From: Thermosipho ferrireducens | Lineage (GTDB): Bacteria; Thermotogota; Thermotogae; Thermotogales; Fervidobacteriaceae | NCBI RefSeq assembly: GCF_017358165.1 | Contig: NZ_CP071446.1 | Coordinates: 1,612,001-1,676,000 of the forward strand | DNA length: 64,000 nt | Direction: 5' to 3' | In this document: positions 20,253-28,996 of the stretch, piece after piece | How the letters are laid out: the number at the start of each line of letters is the position of its first letter | How positions within the stretch are numbered: position 1 is the first letter of the stretch | Notes under the pieces: model-generated | The model's database searches: none | Told to the model about the DNA's origin: nothing | The model's input: only the letters and a program-made list of their open reading frames with translations | Translations under genes and position numbers: made by a program

Positions 20253-20283
20253 ATTTTAGACTTCACTTTTCTGGGGGTTAAAA

Positions 20284-21732
20284 ATGTCCATATTCACAAG
20301 CAGTTTATTGTTTGCAACTGCCACTTTCTTTTCCCGTATTTTAGGACTTGTAAGGGATGTTTTGTTTGCAAAATATTTCGGAGCTTCTTATGAACTTGAT
20401 GCATATTTTATTGCAATCATGTTTCCATACTTTTTAAGACGGGTATTTGCCGAAGGGGCAATGACATCTGCTTTTGTTCCTCTATATTCTGAATTTAAAG
20501 ATAAAGAAGAAAAAGATAAATTTGTATCTTCAATTATAAACGGTTTTACAATCATAATACTTTCTTTGCTGATCATCGTATTTCTCTATCCAGGTATCAT
20601 TCCAGCAATTTTTGGTAGTGGAGCATCTTTTGAGACAAAAAATCTCGCCTCTAAACTTTCAAAAATTACCTCTCCTTTTATTTTCTTCATATTTTTGTGG
20701 GCAATATCTTACTCTATAGCGAACACTCATGGCCGTTTTTTTTGGCCAGCACTTACTCCTGCTTTTGCAAATATTACAATCATTTCTGGAATACTACTTT
20801 CAAAAAATTATGGAATACTCGCTCCATCTCTTGGATTTTTATCTGGTGGTATATTAATGTTTGTATCTCTTTCAAAAATACTACTTCATCATAAATATTA
20901 CGTTACTCTAAAATATTTTAAAAACTTTTTAAAACTTTTCCTTCCGTCGTTTTTTGCAATGACAATTTCTCAAATTAACACAATAGTAGACATGAACATC
21001 GCATCTTTTTATGGAACAGGTGGTGTTTCATATCTCCAGTATGCGTCAAGATTTTACATGCTTCCATACGGTCTTTTCGCTGTATCAGTATCAACTGTTG
21101 TTTTACCAAAAATCGCATCAGATAGAGACAATTTTTCAGCACATCTTAAAAATGCTATGTCCACCGCTTTATTTTTTACATTTCCAGCTACACTTGGCTT
21201 AATAGTTCTTTCAACACCGATAATAAGGTTTTTTTACGAACACGGCCAGTTTACTGGAAAAGACACAATAATAACTTCCTCTGTTTTAGTTGGATACAGT
21301 TTAGGATTGCCATTTTATGGACTGTACTCAACTTTATCTCGGGCAAATCACGCAATCAAAAATATGAAAACACCCTTTTTTGCAACTATCCTTGTTGCGT
21401 TAATAAATATTATTTTGGATGTAATTCTTGGTTTAAAATATGGACCAACTGGTATAGCAATCGCTACGAGCATAGCCGGAGCAGCCGGTTTTGTTTATCT
21501 TTTTACCAGAACCAGGGTTTTTCCAATAAAAGATAGTGTTAAAATAGCCATTTCTTCTGGTATTATGATTATGGTTGTAATATTCACAAATAAACTCTCC
21601 TCGCAAAAATACTGGCTATTTTTTACAATAGGAACTGGTACAGCAATTTATTTTGTTACTTCTTTTATACTTTTTAGAAAAAGAATATGGAGTGTTCTAA
21701 ATGCTTGGAGAAAAAATTCTAATATTCAATAA
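20284..21732 (+). CDS. murJ: Lipid II flippase MurJ (MviN)
   Basis: 482 aa, polytopic membrane protein of the MOP superfamily with about 13-14 hydrophobic segments. The N-terminus (TATFFSRILGLVRDVLFAKYFG) and the FAEGAMTSAFVPLYSEF segment near residues 57-73 are family hallmarks. It flips the peptidoglycan precursor lipid II across the inner membrane. GGGGG precedes the ATG by 6-7 bases. Its end overlaps birA by 32 bases. Confidence 0.92.
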   Translation: MSIFTSSLLFATATFFSRILGLVRDVLFAKYFGASYELDAYFIAIMFPYFLRRVFAEGAMTSAFVPLYSEFKDKEEKDKFVSSIINGFTIIILSLLIIVFLYPGIIPAIFGSGASFETKNLASKLSKITSPFIFFIFLWAISYSIANTHGRFFWPALTPAFANITIISGILLSKNYGILAPSLGFLSGGILMFVSLSKILLHHKYYVTLKYFKNFLKLFLPSFFAMTISQINTIVDMNIASFYGTGGVSYLQYASRFYMLPYGLFAVSVSTVVLPKIASDRDNFSAHLKNAMSTALFFTFPATLGLIVLSTPIIRFFYEHGQFTGKDTIITSSVLVGYSLGLPFYGLYSTLSRANHAIKNMKTPFFATILVALINIILDVILGLKYGPTGIAIATSIAGAAGFVYLFTRTRVFPIKDSVKIAISSGIMIMVVIFTNKLSSQKYWLFFTIGTGTAIYFVTSFILFRKRIWSVLNAWRKNSNIQ

Positions 21733-22405
21733 AATTGACAGTACAAATGAATATTTAAAAGAAAATTACAAAAAACTTCCAAATGGAACAGTAGTTGTAG
21801 CCACAACTCAAACAAATGGTAAAGGGCGTTATGGTAAAAATTGGGCTTCTCCAGAAGGTGGGTTGTGGTTTTCTATATTATTAAAACCCAGAAAGCCACA
21901 ACCTGGTGACTTTTACACCAAAATTTCTTCACTGGCATTAATTAACATTTTAAAAAAGTATGGAATAAATGCCAGAATCAAGTGGCCAAATGATATATAT
22001 GTGAACAAGAAAAAATTATGCGGAATTTTAACAGAAGCTGTATACAAAGGGGAATTAGAAGCTGTTATTATAGGCATAGGCCTTAACGTAAACAACGAGA
22101 TCCCAGAACACCTTAAGAATACAGCCATCTCCATAAAACAATTAATAGAAAGACGCATAAACCCTTTGCGTTTTCTAAATAATTTCTTGAAAAAACTACG
22201 AACATTACACGCAAAATATAAAAACACTCCAACTCTTCTCACAGAAAATTGGAAAAAATATCTCTTGTTTAAAGAAGGAGATAGAATTATAATAAATAAC
22301 AGAGAAATACTTATACTAAAAATTGAAAAAGATTACATGATAGTTCAGGATTGTTTAACAATAAAAAGTATAAGAAGCATTCATGAACTTGAAGGTACTG
22401 TTTAA
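21701..22405 (+). CDS. birA: Biotin–[acetyl-CoA-carboxylase] ligase BirA
   Basis: 234 aa. It carries the ligase domain motif GKGRYGKNW (about 40-48), the lysine motif RIKWPNDIY, and the C-terminal SH3-like domain. There is no N-terminal helix-turn-helix, so this is the enzyme-only class that attaches biotin to carrier proteins but does not repress transcription. It starts inside the end of murJ, so the two are likely coupled. Confidence 0.92.
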   Translation: MLGEKILIFNKIDSTNEYLKENYKKLPNGTVVVATTQTNGKGRYGKNWASPEGGLWFSILLKPRKPQPGDFYTKISSLALINILKKYGINARIKWPNDIYVNKKKLCGILTEAVYKGELEAVIIGIGLNVNNEIPEHLKNTAISIKQLIERRINPLRFLNNFLKKLRTLHAKYKNTPTLLTENWKKYLLFKEGDRIIINNREILILKIEKDYMIVQDCLTIKSIRSIHELEGTV

Positions 22406-22434
22406 TAATACACTCAAATAAAGGAGGGAGCATC

Positions 22435-23514
22435 ATAAATACAGATATAAAGGAAGTTATCCAGAACATTATTGATGAAATCAAGGAAATAGTAGGAAAT
22501 CAGACATACAATGACGTGGTAGTGGCTTTTTCAGGAGGAATGGACAGTACCGCTGCTTCGTTGTTGATGAAAGAGGCGTTAGGTGCTGAGCATGTTGAAC
22601 TTGTCAACGTATTGTATGGTCCATTTACCTATTCTAAAAGCATAGAAATAGTCAAAAGTGCTGCAAAAAAAATGGGGTTAAAATTAACATTTGTTGAATC
22701 CAGAAAACAAATTGAGATCTGGAAACACGGTCCATCCTGTAATATGTGTACACGCATTGTAAAAATGGGAACTGTTCAAAATTATGCTAAAGGAAGATTG
22801 ATAATAACAGGCTCCAATGCATGCGACACATGGGGGCAAACTGGGCTTAAACTCTTTAACGGTATGTACGCTCCACTTGGAGATTTGAACAAAACAATGA
22901 TAAAAAAAGTTCTTGACTATTACAACTTCAAAGTTGAAAGAATAGGTGAGCATGCAACAAGAGAAGGATGTAAATTGAAACATCTTCTGAAGATTATGGC
23001 AAACCCGGAATATCATGGTAAAGCTGTTGACTATGCTAATGAGATATTGCTAAAAATGGTACCAAGAGGAATGAAAATTGCAAATGTGAAGATCGTTGGA
23101 CCACTTTCGAAAAACATTGCCATAATCAATGTGGAACCAATGGTGGAAAATATTGACGACATTGCCAGCGAAATATCAAAAATTGACGTAATTGATGAAG
23201 TTATAATTGCAAAAAAACCGTTAAAATTAACAATAATTGCAAATCCTTCTATATTCAGAGTAGAAAATTCCAAAAAATGGATATTAGAAGGGAAACTGCA
23301 ACCTGAATTTGCCGTTCCAATCAAGATTGAATGGAAAGAATCGAAAAATAACAAATTAAGGACTTTTCACGTAGTTGGGGTGGAAGAATGGAAGAATTAC
23401 GAAATGGAGAAAGAGCTGTACTTAAAGAGCTCGAAAGAATCATCGAATACGAATTCACAGACAAAAAGTTGTTGTTCACGGCCCTCTGCCATACCTCCTA
23501 TGCAAATGAAATGA
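22435..23514 (+). CDS. PP-loop (adenine nucleotide alpha-hydrolase) ATPase with unusual start
   Basis: About 359 aa if started at 22435. The PP-loop is SGGMDS at about residues 33-38, and a CxxC (C102, C105, in GPSCNMC) follows, then ITGSNACDTWG and a conserved-looking GCKLKH segment. Proteins of this superfamily adenylate substrates such as tRNA bases or pantoic compounds; I do not recognise the exact function. No ATG, GTG or TTG lies in frame before GTG 22516, which would begin directly at the ATP-binding strand. A perfect AAGGAGGG at 22421-22428 instead points to ATA at 22435 (or ATC at 22432). The last 127 bases overlap rnc in another frame. Confidence 0.75.
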   Translation: MNTDIKEVIQNIIDEIKEIVGNQTYNDVVVAFSGGMDSTAASLLMKEALGAEHVELVNVLYGPFTYSKSIEIVKSAAKKMGLKLTFVESRKQIEIWKHGPSCNMCTRIVKMGTVQNYAKGRLIITGSNACDTWGQTGLKLFNGMYAPLGDLNKTMIKKVLDYYNFKVERIGEHATREGCKLKHLLKIMANPEYHGKAVDYANEILLKMVPRGMKIANVKIVGPLSKNIAIINVEPMVENIDDIASEISKIDVIDEVIIAKKPLKLTIIANPSIFRVENSKKWILEGKLQPEFAVPIKIEWKESKNNKLRTFHVVGVEEWKNYEMEKELYLKSSKESSNTNSQTKSCCSRPSAIPPMQMK

Positions 23515-24104
23515 ATCAGATAAATAGGGCCATTGAAAGTAATGAAAGATTGGAGTTTTTAGGGGATGCTGTAATAGAATTGCTCGTTTGTGAAACTCTT
23601 TATAAAGAGTTTCCTGAAAGTTCTGAGGGAGAAATGTCCCAGGTAAAATCGGCAGTAGCAAGCGAAGAAACTCTATCTGAAATAGCAAAGAAAATACGTT
23701 TAGGTCATTTCCTTTTTCTGGGTAAAGGTGAGGAAAAAACTGGTGGCAGAACAAGAAATTCTATTCTTGCGGATACCCTTGAAGCAATTGCAGCCGCTTT
23801 ATACTTAGACGGTGGATTTCAAACAGTAAAGAATGTTCTAAAAAAATACCTGGATAATTACATACTTGATTATATTAGTGGCAAAAAAATTTTTGACTAC
23901 AAAACAAAACTTCAGGAATTAACTCAAGAACTTTTTAAATGCCTTCCAAAGTACAAAACTGTTGAAAACCAAAGGGGATTTACTTCGCAAGTTATTATAA
24001 ATGGGACAGTGTACGGTATTGGACAGGGAATTTCCAAAAAAGAAGCAGAAAAAATCGCAGCGGAAAAGGCGGTAAAATTAATATTAAATTCCAGGGAGGT
24101 TTGA
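23388..24104 (+). CDS. rnc: Ribonuclease III
   Basis: 238 aa double-strand-specific RNase for rRNA and mRNA processing. The signature ERLEFLGDAV has catalytic E56 and D60, with LADTLEAI carrying the second acidic pair. A C-terminal dsRNA-binding domain (about 165-235) ends with KKEAEKIAAEKA. The ATG at 23388 gives an N-terminus about five residues longer than the T. maritima protein as I recall it. It begins inside the PP-loop gene. Confidence 0.94.
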   Translation: MEELRNGERAVLKELERIIEYEFTDKKLLFTALCHTSYANEMNQINRAIESNERLEFLGDAVIELLVCETLYKEFPESSEGEMSQVKSAVASEETLSEIAKKIRLGHFLFLGKGEEKTGGRTRNSILADTLEAIAAALYLDGGFQTVKNVLKKYLDNYILDYISGKKIFDYKTKLQELTQELFKCLPKYKTVENQRGFTSQVIINGTVYGIGQGISKKEAEKIAAEKAVKLILNSREV

Positions 24105-24107
24105 TTC

Positions 24108-24353
24108 ATGGAAAATGAATTCAAAGAATACAATATAACATGGGAAAGATACGAAAAAGCCCTTACAAAAATCCTTAAAGATTTTGCTAATAGAGGGATA
24201 GAAGAAGTAAGCCTGGAGGAATTATGGATAGAAACATCCCTTCCAAAAGATTTAATTCTTGAAATTTTAGAAAGAAAAAATATAAAATTTCCAGATGAAA
24301 TTCTCAAAATTTTTGACGGAGAAAAAGTAATATGGAGTCGTGAGAAAAGTTGA
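24108..24353 (+). CDS. Small unknown acidic protein
   Basis: 81 aa, charged and probably all-helical, with no Cys, no membrane segment and no motif that I recognise. GGAGGTTTG precedes the ATG, and the gene starts three bases after rnc and overlaps the next gene by four bases. This packing supports its being a real gene. The middle (VSLEELWIETSLPKDLILEILER) looks like a small helix-turn-helix-sized unit, but no DNA-binding claim is made. Confidence 0.7.
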   Translation: MENEFKEYNITWERYEKALTKILKDFANRGIEEVSLEELWIETSLPKDLILEILERKNIKFPDEILKIFDGEKVIWSREKS

Positions 24354-25231
24354 TTATATCAACATTTTCTGCTGTTTTAACCCCTTTTCTTATTATCTTA
24401 ATTGGTTTTATTTTTGGAAAAATTTTTCCGTACGATTTAAAGATAGTCTCAAAAACAGCATTATGGCTCATGGCTACAATAGTTACTTTCACGTTCATAA
24501 ATGATTATACTCCAACATTGAGCCAGCTAAAAGATTATGGAATAGGAATGATTATTCTTTTCTTTATCTCACTTTTAATCACTTATTTTTCAAAAGAAAA
24601 AGATATATTTCTTGTATCCTCAGTCTATGTCAATTCTGGATACCTTGGATATCCTGTGTTGTATTCTCTCTGGGGAGAACGTGCTATGGCATATGGAGTG
24701 ATTTATTCTTTAATGAATATATTAATTGGAAGCTTATTACTGCCAATATTTATAGGGAAAAAAGTAAACTTTAAAAACATTCTAAAACTTCCATACTTTT
24801 ATACACTAATAGTGGCTTTCATTCTCGGCCATCTCGGAATCAGTTATAGATCCATACCTGAACCTCTTTTAAATTCACTGTTAATGTTAAAAGATTCCGC
24901 AATTCCGTTTCTCCTATTATTCGTAGGTTTATCACTTTCAAGAATAAAATTTTCTAAGGGTTCAATGTTAACTATTTCACTCAGTAGTCTACTAAGGTTA
25001 ATAATAATTCCAGTATTTGGCTTAATATTTTCACAGGTGTATAAAATGCATGGAGAATTTGGAAAAGTCTTCGTTCTTGAAAGTGCCATGCCTGTTGCTG
25101 TAAATAGTGTGATTTTAATGGATGCACTTGGAGGTGACACACCTTCAATGAGTTTGAGTGTTGCAGTAACAACTCTTTTATCCATTATTACCTTGCCAAT
25201 CTGGGCTTTTGTTCTCGAACAAATATTTTAA
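24350..25231 (+). CDS. AEC-family transporter (auxin efflux carrier-like)
   Basis: 293 aa with about ten hydrophobic segments in two halves. The spacing and the pattern of MPVAVNSVILMDALGGD near the C-terminus are typical of bacterial AEC permeases, which move malonate, malate or other organic anions; the substrate is unknown. The start is TTG at 24350, overlapping the previous stop in TTGA. It ends the murJ-rnc run. Confidence 0.82.
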   Translation: MIISTFSAVLTPFLIILIGFIFGKIFPYDLKIVSKTALWLMATIVTFTFINDYTPTLSQLKDYGIGMIILFFISLLITYFSKEKDIFLVSSVYVNSGYLGYPVLYSLWGERAMAYGVIYSLMNILIGSLLLPIFIGKKVNFKNILKLPYFYTLIVAFILGHLGISYRSIPEPLLNSLLMLKDSAIPFLLLFVGLSLSRIKFSKGSMLTISLSSLLRLIIIPVFGLIFSQVYKMHGEFGKVFVLESAMPVAVNSVILMDALGGDTPSMSLSVAVTTLLSIITLPIWAFVLEQIF

Positions 25232-25326
25232 TTTGTGAAATTTGCTGAATTTGAAGATTATGTTATTTTATTTGTAATTGTATTAACTTAATCTTTAATT
25301 ACAGGTGTTTAATTTTCACTAATTTG

Positions 25327-25335
25327 TGATATAAT
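25327..25335 (+). promoter_or_regulatory. Extended -10 promoter of the hydrogenase gene
   Basis: TGaTATAAT with a perfect -10 hexamer at 25330-25335. The -35 (TGTTTA-like, around 25306) is weak. A leader of about 90 bases separates it from the hydrogenase start. The 98 bases upstream after the AEC gene hold nothing else clear. Confidence 0.6.
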
Positions 25336-25429
25336 GTACTTGAAATGATGTATAACTACCGAGTTGCTTTGTTTTTCTGCTATTGCATGTGAAAAAAATC
25401 ATTAATAACATACCTAAGGAGGGATATGA

Positions 25430-27163
25430 ATGGTTAAAATTCACATCAACAACCGTGAATATGAGGTCCCGGAAGACATTACAGTACTGGAAGCTGCTCA
25501 AAAGGTTGGTATACAAATCCCCACTTTGTGTCATCATCCGGAATTAGAACCAATAGGTGCATGTAGAGTATGTGTTGTTGAAATTGAAGGTTCCAGAACA
25601 CTCCAGCCGGCCTGTACAACAAAAGTAGTTGACGGTATGAAAATAAAAACTTATTCCGATAGAGTGGAAAATGCTGTAAAATTCAATCTCTCGCTTATCA
25701 TGGCAAATCATCCCAATGATTGTATGTATTGTGAAGCTGATGCAAGATGTGAACTAAAAAAACTTGTCCACAAATTTGACGTAGAAGAAATTTTCCCAAA
25801 ATCAGATATTCCTGACATATTCGATGATAGTAGTCCTTCTATTCAAAGAGACTTATCAAAATGTATTAAATGTCAAAGATGTGTAAGAGTATGTAGTGAA
25901 ATTCAGGGTATAAATGTATACTCAATGATTGATAGAGGTTACCATACACTTCCACAAACTGCATTTGATGCTCCCGTTTACGAAACAGATTGTATTTCCT
26001 GTGGTCAATGTTCATACATCTGTCCTGTTGGTGCCATATACGAAACACCCGACTGGAAAAAGGTACTTAAAATCCTTGAAAGAAAAGAAAAAATACTCGT
26101 AGCCCAAACAGCTCCATCAACAAGAGTTGCAATAGGGGAAGAATTTGGAATGGAACCTGGTTCTGTAAGCACCGGTAAAATGGTAGCAGCCTTACGAAGA
26201 TTGGGGTTTGACTATGTATTTGACACTAACTTTGCCGCTGACTTAACTATTGTAGAAGAAGGAACAGAATTAATTGGAAGGCTCAAAGAAGGTGGCCCAT
26301 TCCCAATGTTTACAAGCTGTTGTCCAGGCTGGATTAATTTGCTCGAAAAACTCTACCCGGAATTCATTGAAAATGTATCCAGTGCAAAATCTCCTCAGCA
26401 AATGATGAGTGCTGTTATAAAATCGTATTTTGCAGAAAAAATCGGCGTGAAACCAGAGGATATAATAATAGTTTCAGTTATGCCATGTACCGCGAAAAAA
26501 GATGAAATTAAAAGACCGCAGCAAAAAATCAACGATATACAATCAACAGATTATGTAATTACTACAAGAGAACTTGCCAAGCTCATAAAACTTAAAGAAA
26601 TTAACTTCTCTGGATTGCCAGATGAAGAGTACGATAATCCACTTGGCGCTTCAACAGGTGCTGCTATCCTATTTGGTGTTACAGGTGGTGTCATGGAAGC
26701 GGCACTGAGAACCGCATACGAAATTCTCACAAATGAAAAATTACCAAAAGTTGTCTTCGAAGATGTTAGAGGCCTTGATGGAGTAAAAGAAGCTGAAGTT
26801 GATGTCAAAGGTAAAAAAATAAAAATAGCAGTTGCTCATGGGATGGCAAATGTAAGAAGACTGCTTGATGATTTAAAAGAAGGTAAAAGATATTACGACT
26901 TTATTGAAATCATGGCATGTCCCGGTGGTTGTATAGGTGGTGGCGGACAACCTAAGAGTCTTGATCCAGAAATCTTAAGAAAACGTGCTGAAGCTATTTA
27001 TAGTCTTGATGAGAGAAGCACAATTAGAAGATCACACGAAAATCCATACATAAAACAACTTTACGAAGAATTCTTGAAAGAACCTAATAGCCATCTTGCA
27101 CACGAACTACTACACACGTACTATACTGATAGATCAAAGAAAAAAGTGGAAGTTTCACAATAA
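25430..27163 (+). CDS. hydA: [FeFe]-hydrogenase catalytic subunit (HydA-type)
   Basis: 577 aa. Modules in order are: [2Fe-2S] domain (C34, C45, C48, C62); His-ligated cluster (H94, C98, C101, C107); two [4Fe-4S] clusters (C145-C155 and C188-C198); and the H-cluster domain with TSCCPGW (C297, and the proton-transfer C298), MPCTAKK (C353) and ACPGGCIGGG (C497, C501). All active-site cysteines are present, so it should be a true enzyme rather than a Nar1-like homologue. It ends without the C-terminal [2Fe-2S] extension of the trimeric T. maritima HydA (TM1424 as I recall). No hydB or hydC is in the window. AAGGAGGG precedes the ATG. Confidence 0.93.
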   Translation: MVKIHINNREYEVPEDITVLEAAQKVGIQIPTLCHHPELEPIGACRVCVVEIEGSRTLQPACTTKVVDGMKIKTYSDRVENAVKFNLSLIMANHPNDCMYCEADARCELKKLVHKFDVEEIFPKSDIPDIFDDSSPSIQRDLSKCIKCQRCVRVCSEIQGINVYSMIDRGYHTLPQTAFDAPVYETDCISCGQCSYICPVGAIYETPDWKKVLKILERKEKILVAQTAPSTRVAIGEEFGMEPGSVSTGKMVAALRRLGFDYVFDTNFAADLTIVEEGTELIGRLKEGGPFPMFTSCCPGWINLLEKLYPEFIENVSSAKSPQQMMSAVIKSYFAEKIGVKPEDIIIVSVMPCTAKKDEIKRPQQKINDIQSTDYVITTRELAKLIKLKEINFSGLPDEEYDNPLGASTGAAILFGVTGGVMEAALRTAYEILTNEKLPKVVFEDVRGLDGVKEAEVDVKGKKIKIAVAHGMANVRRLLDDLKEGKRYYDFIEIMACPGGCIGGGGQPKSLDPEILRKRAEAIYSLDERSTIRRSHENPYIKQLYEEFLKEPNSHLAHELLHTYYTDRSKKKVEVSQ

Positions 27164-27204
27164 ATTTTGTGTATAAAAAAATAAAAATTAATAGTTCTTT
27201 CTGA

Positions 27205-27314
27205 GGTGAAGGGTTATCTGTTTAACCTGACACCAAGGAAAGGGGAAATCAAAACTTTAAGAAAATTATTATACCCCCTTCCTTGGTGTCAATAAAGGAA
27301 GGGGGTTATTTATA
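27205..27314 (+). promoter_or_regulatory. Candidate RNA switch before the hydrogenase-maturation genes
   Basis: Two exclusive stems can form. Stem A pairs 27228-27245 with 27274-27291 (11 bp, then AA/TT, one A·C mismatch, then GGGG/CCCC). Stem B pairs 27274-27284 with 27295-27305 (11 perfect bp, 10-base loop). The 3' arm of stem B is AAGGAAGGGGG, the ribosome-binding site of the next gene, and is followed by TTATTT. A small hairpin (GGTTA/TAACC, 27212-27227) and GGTG (27205-27208), which could also pair with CACC at 27231, precede it. It matches no riboswitch class that I recognise. Confidence 0.65.
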
Positions 27315-27569
27315 GTGAATACAAGTGAAAGGTATTACACAGTAGACATAATTGTGAATGACAGAGACAAAGCGTATGATAAGGTAAATGAAATACTCCA
27401 TGATTTTGCAAAATATATAAAACTGCGAGTTGGTTATCCCGTAATTGAAGAGAACTTCGCAGTAATCTTTATCATATTTAAAGCCACAAATGATCTTCTT
27501 GGAAATTTTACAGGAAAACTTGGCCAAATCCAAAATGTGCGTGTAAAAAGCATTCCTATAACAAAGTGA
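27315..27569 (+). CDS. TM1266-type iron-only hydrogenase system regulator
   Basis: 84 aa ferredoxin-like/ACT-like fold protein of the putative [FeFe]-hydrogenase regulator family (TM1266 type). It has alternating strands and helices (YYTVDIIVNDRDKAYDKVNE; FAVIFIIFKATND). Family membership rests on the fold pattern and its position before hydG. The start is GTG at 27315, nine bases after the ribosome-binding site that stem B of the upstream RNA would cover. The regulatory mode is not known to me. Confidence 0.82.
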   Translation: MNTSERYYTVDIIVNDRDKAYDKVNEILHDFAKYIKLRVGYPVIEENFAVIFIIFKATNDLLGNFTGKLGQIQNVRVKSIPITK

Positions 27570-27580
27570 GGTGATACATA

Positions 27581-28996
27581 ATGTTTGTATTTGTGAAAGA
27601 AAAACTTGAAGAGAAAACATTTATACCTGAAGAAAAGATATTTGAGCTCTTAGAAACAACACAAAAACCTGATCCTAAAAGAGTAAGAGAAATTCTTGAC
27701 AAATCACTAAACAAGCAAAGATTAGAACCAGAAGAAGTAAGCACTCTCTTAAATGCTGACAGTGAAGAACTGTGGGAAGAAATCTTTTCAGCTGCTAGAA
27801 AGCTCAAAGAAAAAGTGTACGGAAACAGAATTGTTTTGTTTGCGCCGCTATATATTGGTAACGAATGCTACAACGACTGTGAATATTGTGGTTTCAGAGT
27901 TTCTAATAAAGAGGTTCTGAGAAAAACTTTAAGTATAGATGATTTGAGAAAAGAAGTTGAAGCCCTTGTCAGTAAAGGCCATAAAAGACTCATAGTTGTT
28001 TATGGCGAACACAGCAAATATTCCCCGGAGTTTATAGCCAAAACAATTGATGTTATTTACAACACAAAAGTTGGTAACGGCGAAATCAGAAGGGTAAATG
28101 TTAACGCCGCACCACAAACCGTCGAAGGATACAAAATAATTAAGAATGTTGGGATAGGCACATTTCAAATTTTCCAAGAAACATATCATAGAGAAACGTA
28201 TAGAAAAATGCACCCGCGAGGTCCAAAATCAAATTACGCGTGGCGACTCTATGGGCTTGACAGAGCTATGCTTGCAGGAATAGACGATGTTGGAATAGGA
28301 GCATTATTTGGTTTATACAACTGGAAATTCGAAGTTATGGGATTGTTGTACCACACGATTCATCTTGAAGAACGTTTTGGCGTGGGGCCACATACTATAT
28401 CTTTCCCGAGAATAGAACCAGCTGTAGGTACGCCTGTTGCACAAAGACCTCCATATCAAGTAAACGATGAAGAATTCAAAAAGTTAGTAGCTGTTTTAAG
28501 ATTAGCGGTACCCTACACCGGTATGATATTAACAGCACGTGAACCTGCCGATTTAAGAAGGGAAGTGCTGAAACTTGGAGTCTCTCAAATAGATGCGGGA
28601 TCAAGCATAGGAGTGGGTTCATATTCTGAAAAAGATCCTGAGGTAATTAAAAAGAGTCAATTTATTCTTGGCGATAATCGTTCACTTGATGAAGTAATTC
28701 GAGAACTGCTTCAGGAAGATTACATACCTTCTTTCTGTACAGCCTGTTATAGAGCTGGAAGAACAGGGGAACATTTTATGGAATTTGCTATTCCAGGTTT
28801 TGTAAAAAGATTTTGTACCCCAAACGCTATATTTACTTTAAGAGAGTATTTGAATGATTATGCTTCACAAAAAACTAAAGAAATTGGATATAAACTTATT
28901 GAAAAAGAACTTGAAAAAATTGATGAAAAACGAAAATCTTCCGTAATCGACGGACTCAAAAAAATAGATAAAGGTGAAAGAGATGTCAGATTTTAA
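27581..28996 (+). CDS. hydG: [FeFe]-hydrogenase maturase HydG (radical SAM tyrosine lyase)
   Basis: 471 aa. Splits tyrosine to supply the CO and cyanide ligands of the H-cluster. The radical-SAM cluster motif is C96-x3-C100-x2-C103 (CYNDCEYC). The HydG-specific C-terminal cluster is C386-x2-C389-x22-C412 (SFCTACYRAG...RFCTPN), which separates HydG from ThiH. GAGGTGATA lies before the ATG. It overlaps the next small gene by 14 bases. Confidence 0.95.
   Translation: MFVFVKEKLEEKTFIPEEKIFELLETTQKPDPKRVREILDKSLNKQRLEPEEVSTLLNADSEELWEEIFSAARKLKEKVYGNRIVLFAPLYIGNECYNDCEYCGFRVSNKEVLRKTLSIDDLRKEVEALVSKGHKRLIVVYGEHSKYSPEFIAKTIDVIYNTKVGNGEIRRVNVNAAPQTVEGYKIIKNVGIGTFQIFQETYHRETYRKMHPRGPKSNYAWRLYGLDRAMLAGIDDVGIGALFGLYNWKFEVMGLLYHTIHLEERFGVGPHTISFPRIEPAVGTPVAQRPPYQVNDEEFKKLVAVLRLAVPYTGMILTAREPADLRREVLKLGVSQIDAGSSIGVGSYSEKDPEVIKKSQFILGDNRSLDEVIRELLQEDYIPSFCTACYRAGRTGEHFMEFAIPGFVKRFCTPNAIFTLREYLNDYASQKTKEIGYKLIEKELEKIDEKRKSSVIDGLKKIDKGERDVRF

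Noticed and set aside
25430-27163. Nar1-like or NADH dehydrogenase homologue
   Set aside because: All H-cluster cysteines and the proton-transfer cysteine (TSCCPGW) are present.
27581-28996. ThiH (thiamine tyrosine lyase) instead of HydG, given a thi locus in the window
   Set aside because: The extra C-terminal cysteine cluster and the hydE/TM1266-type neighbours identify HydG.
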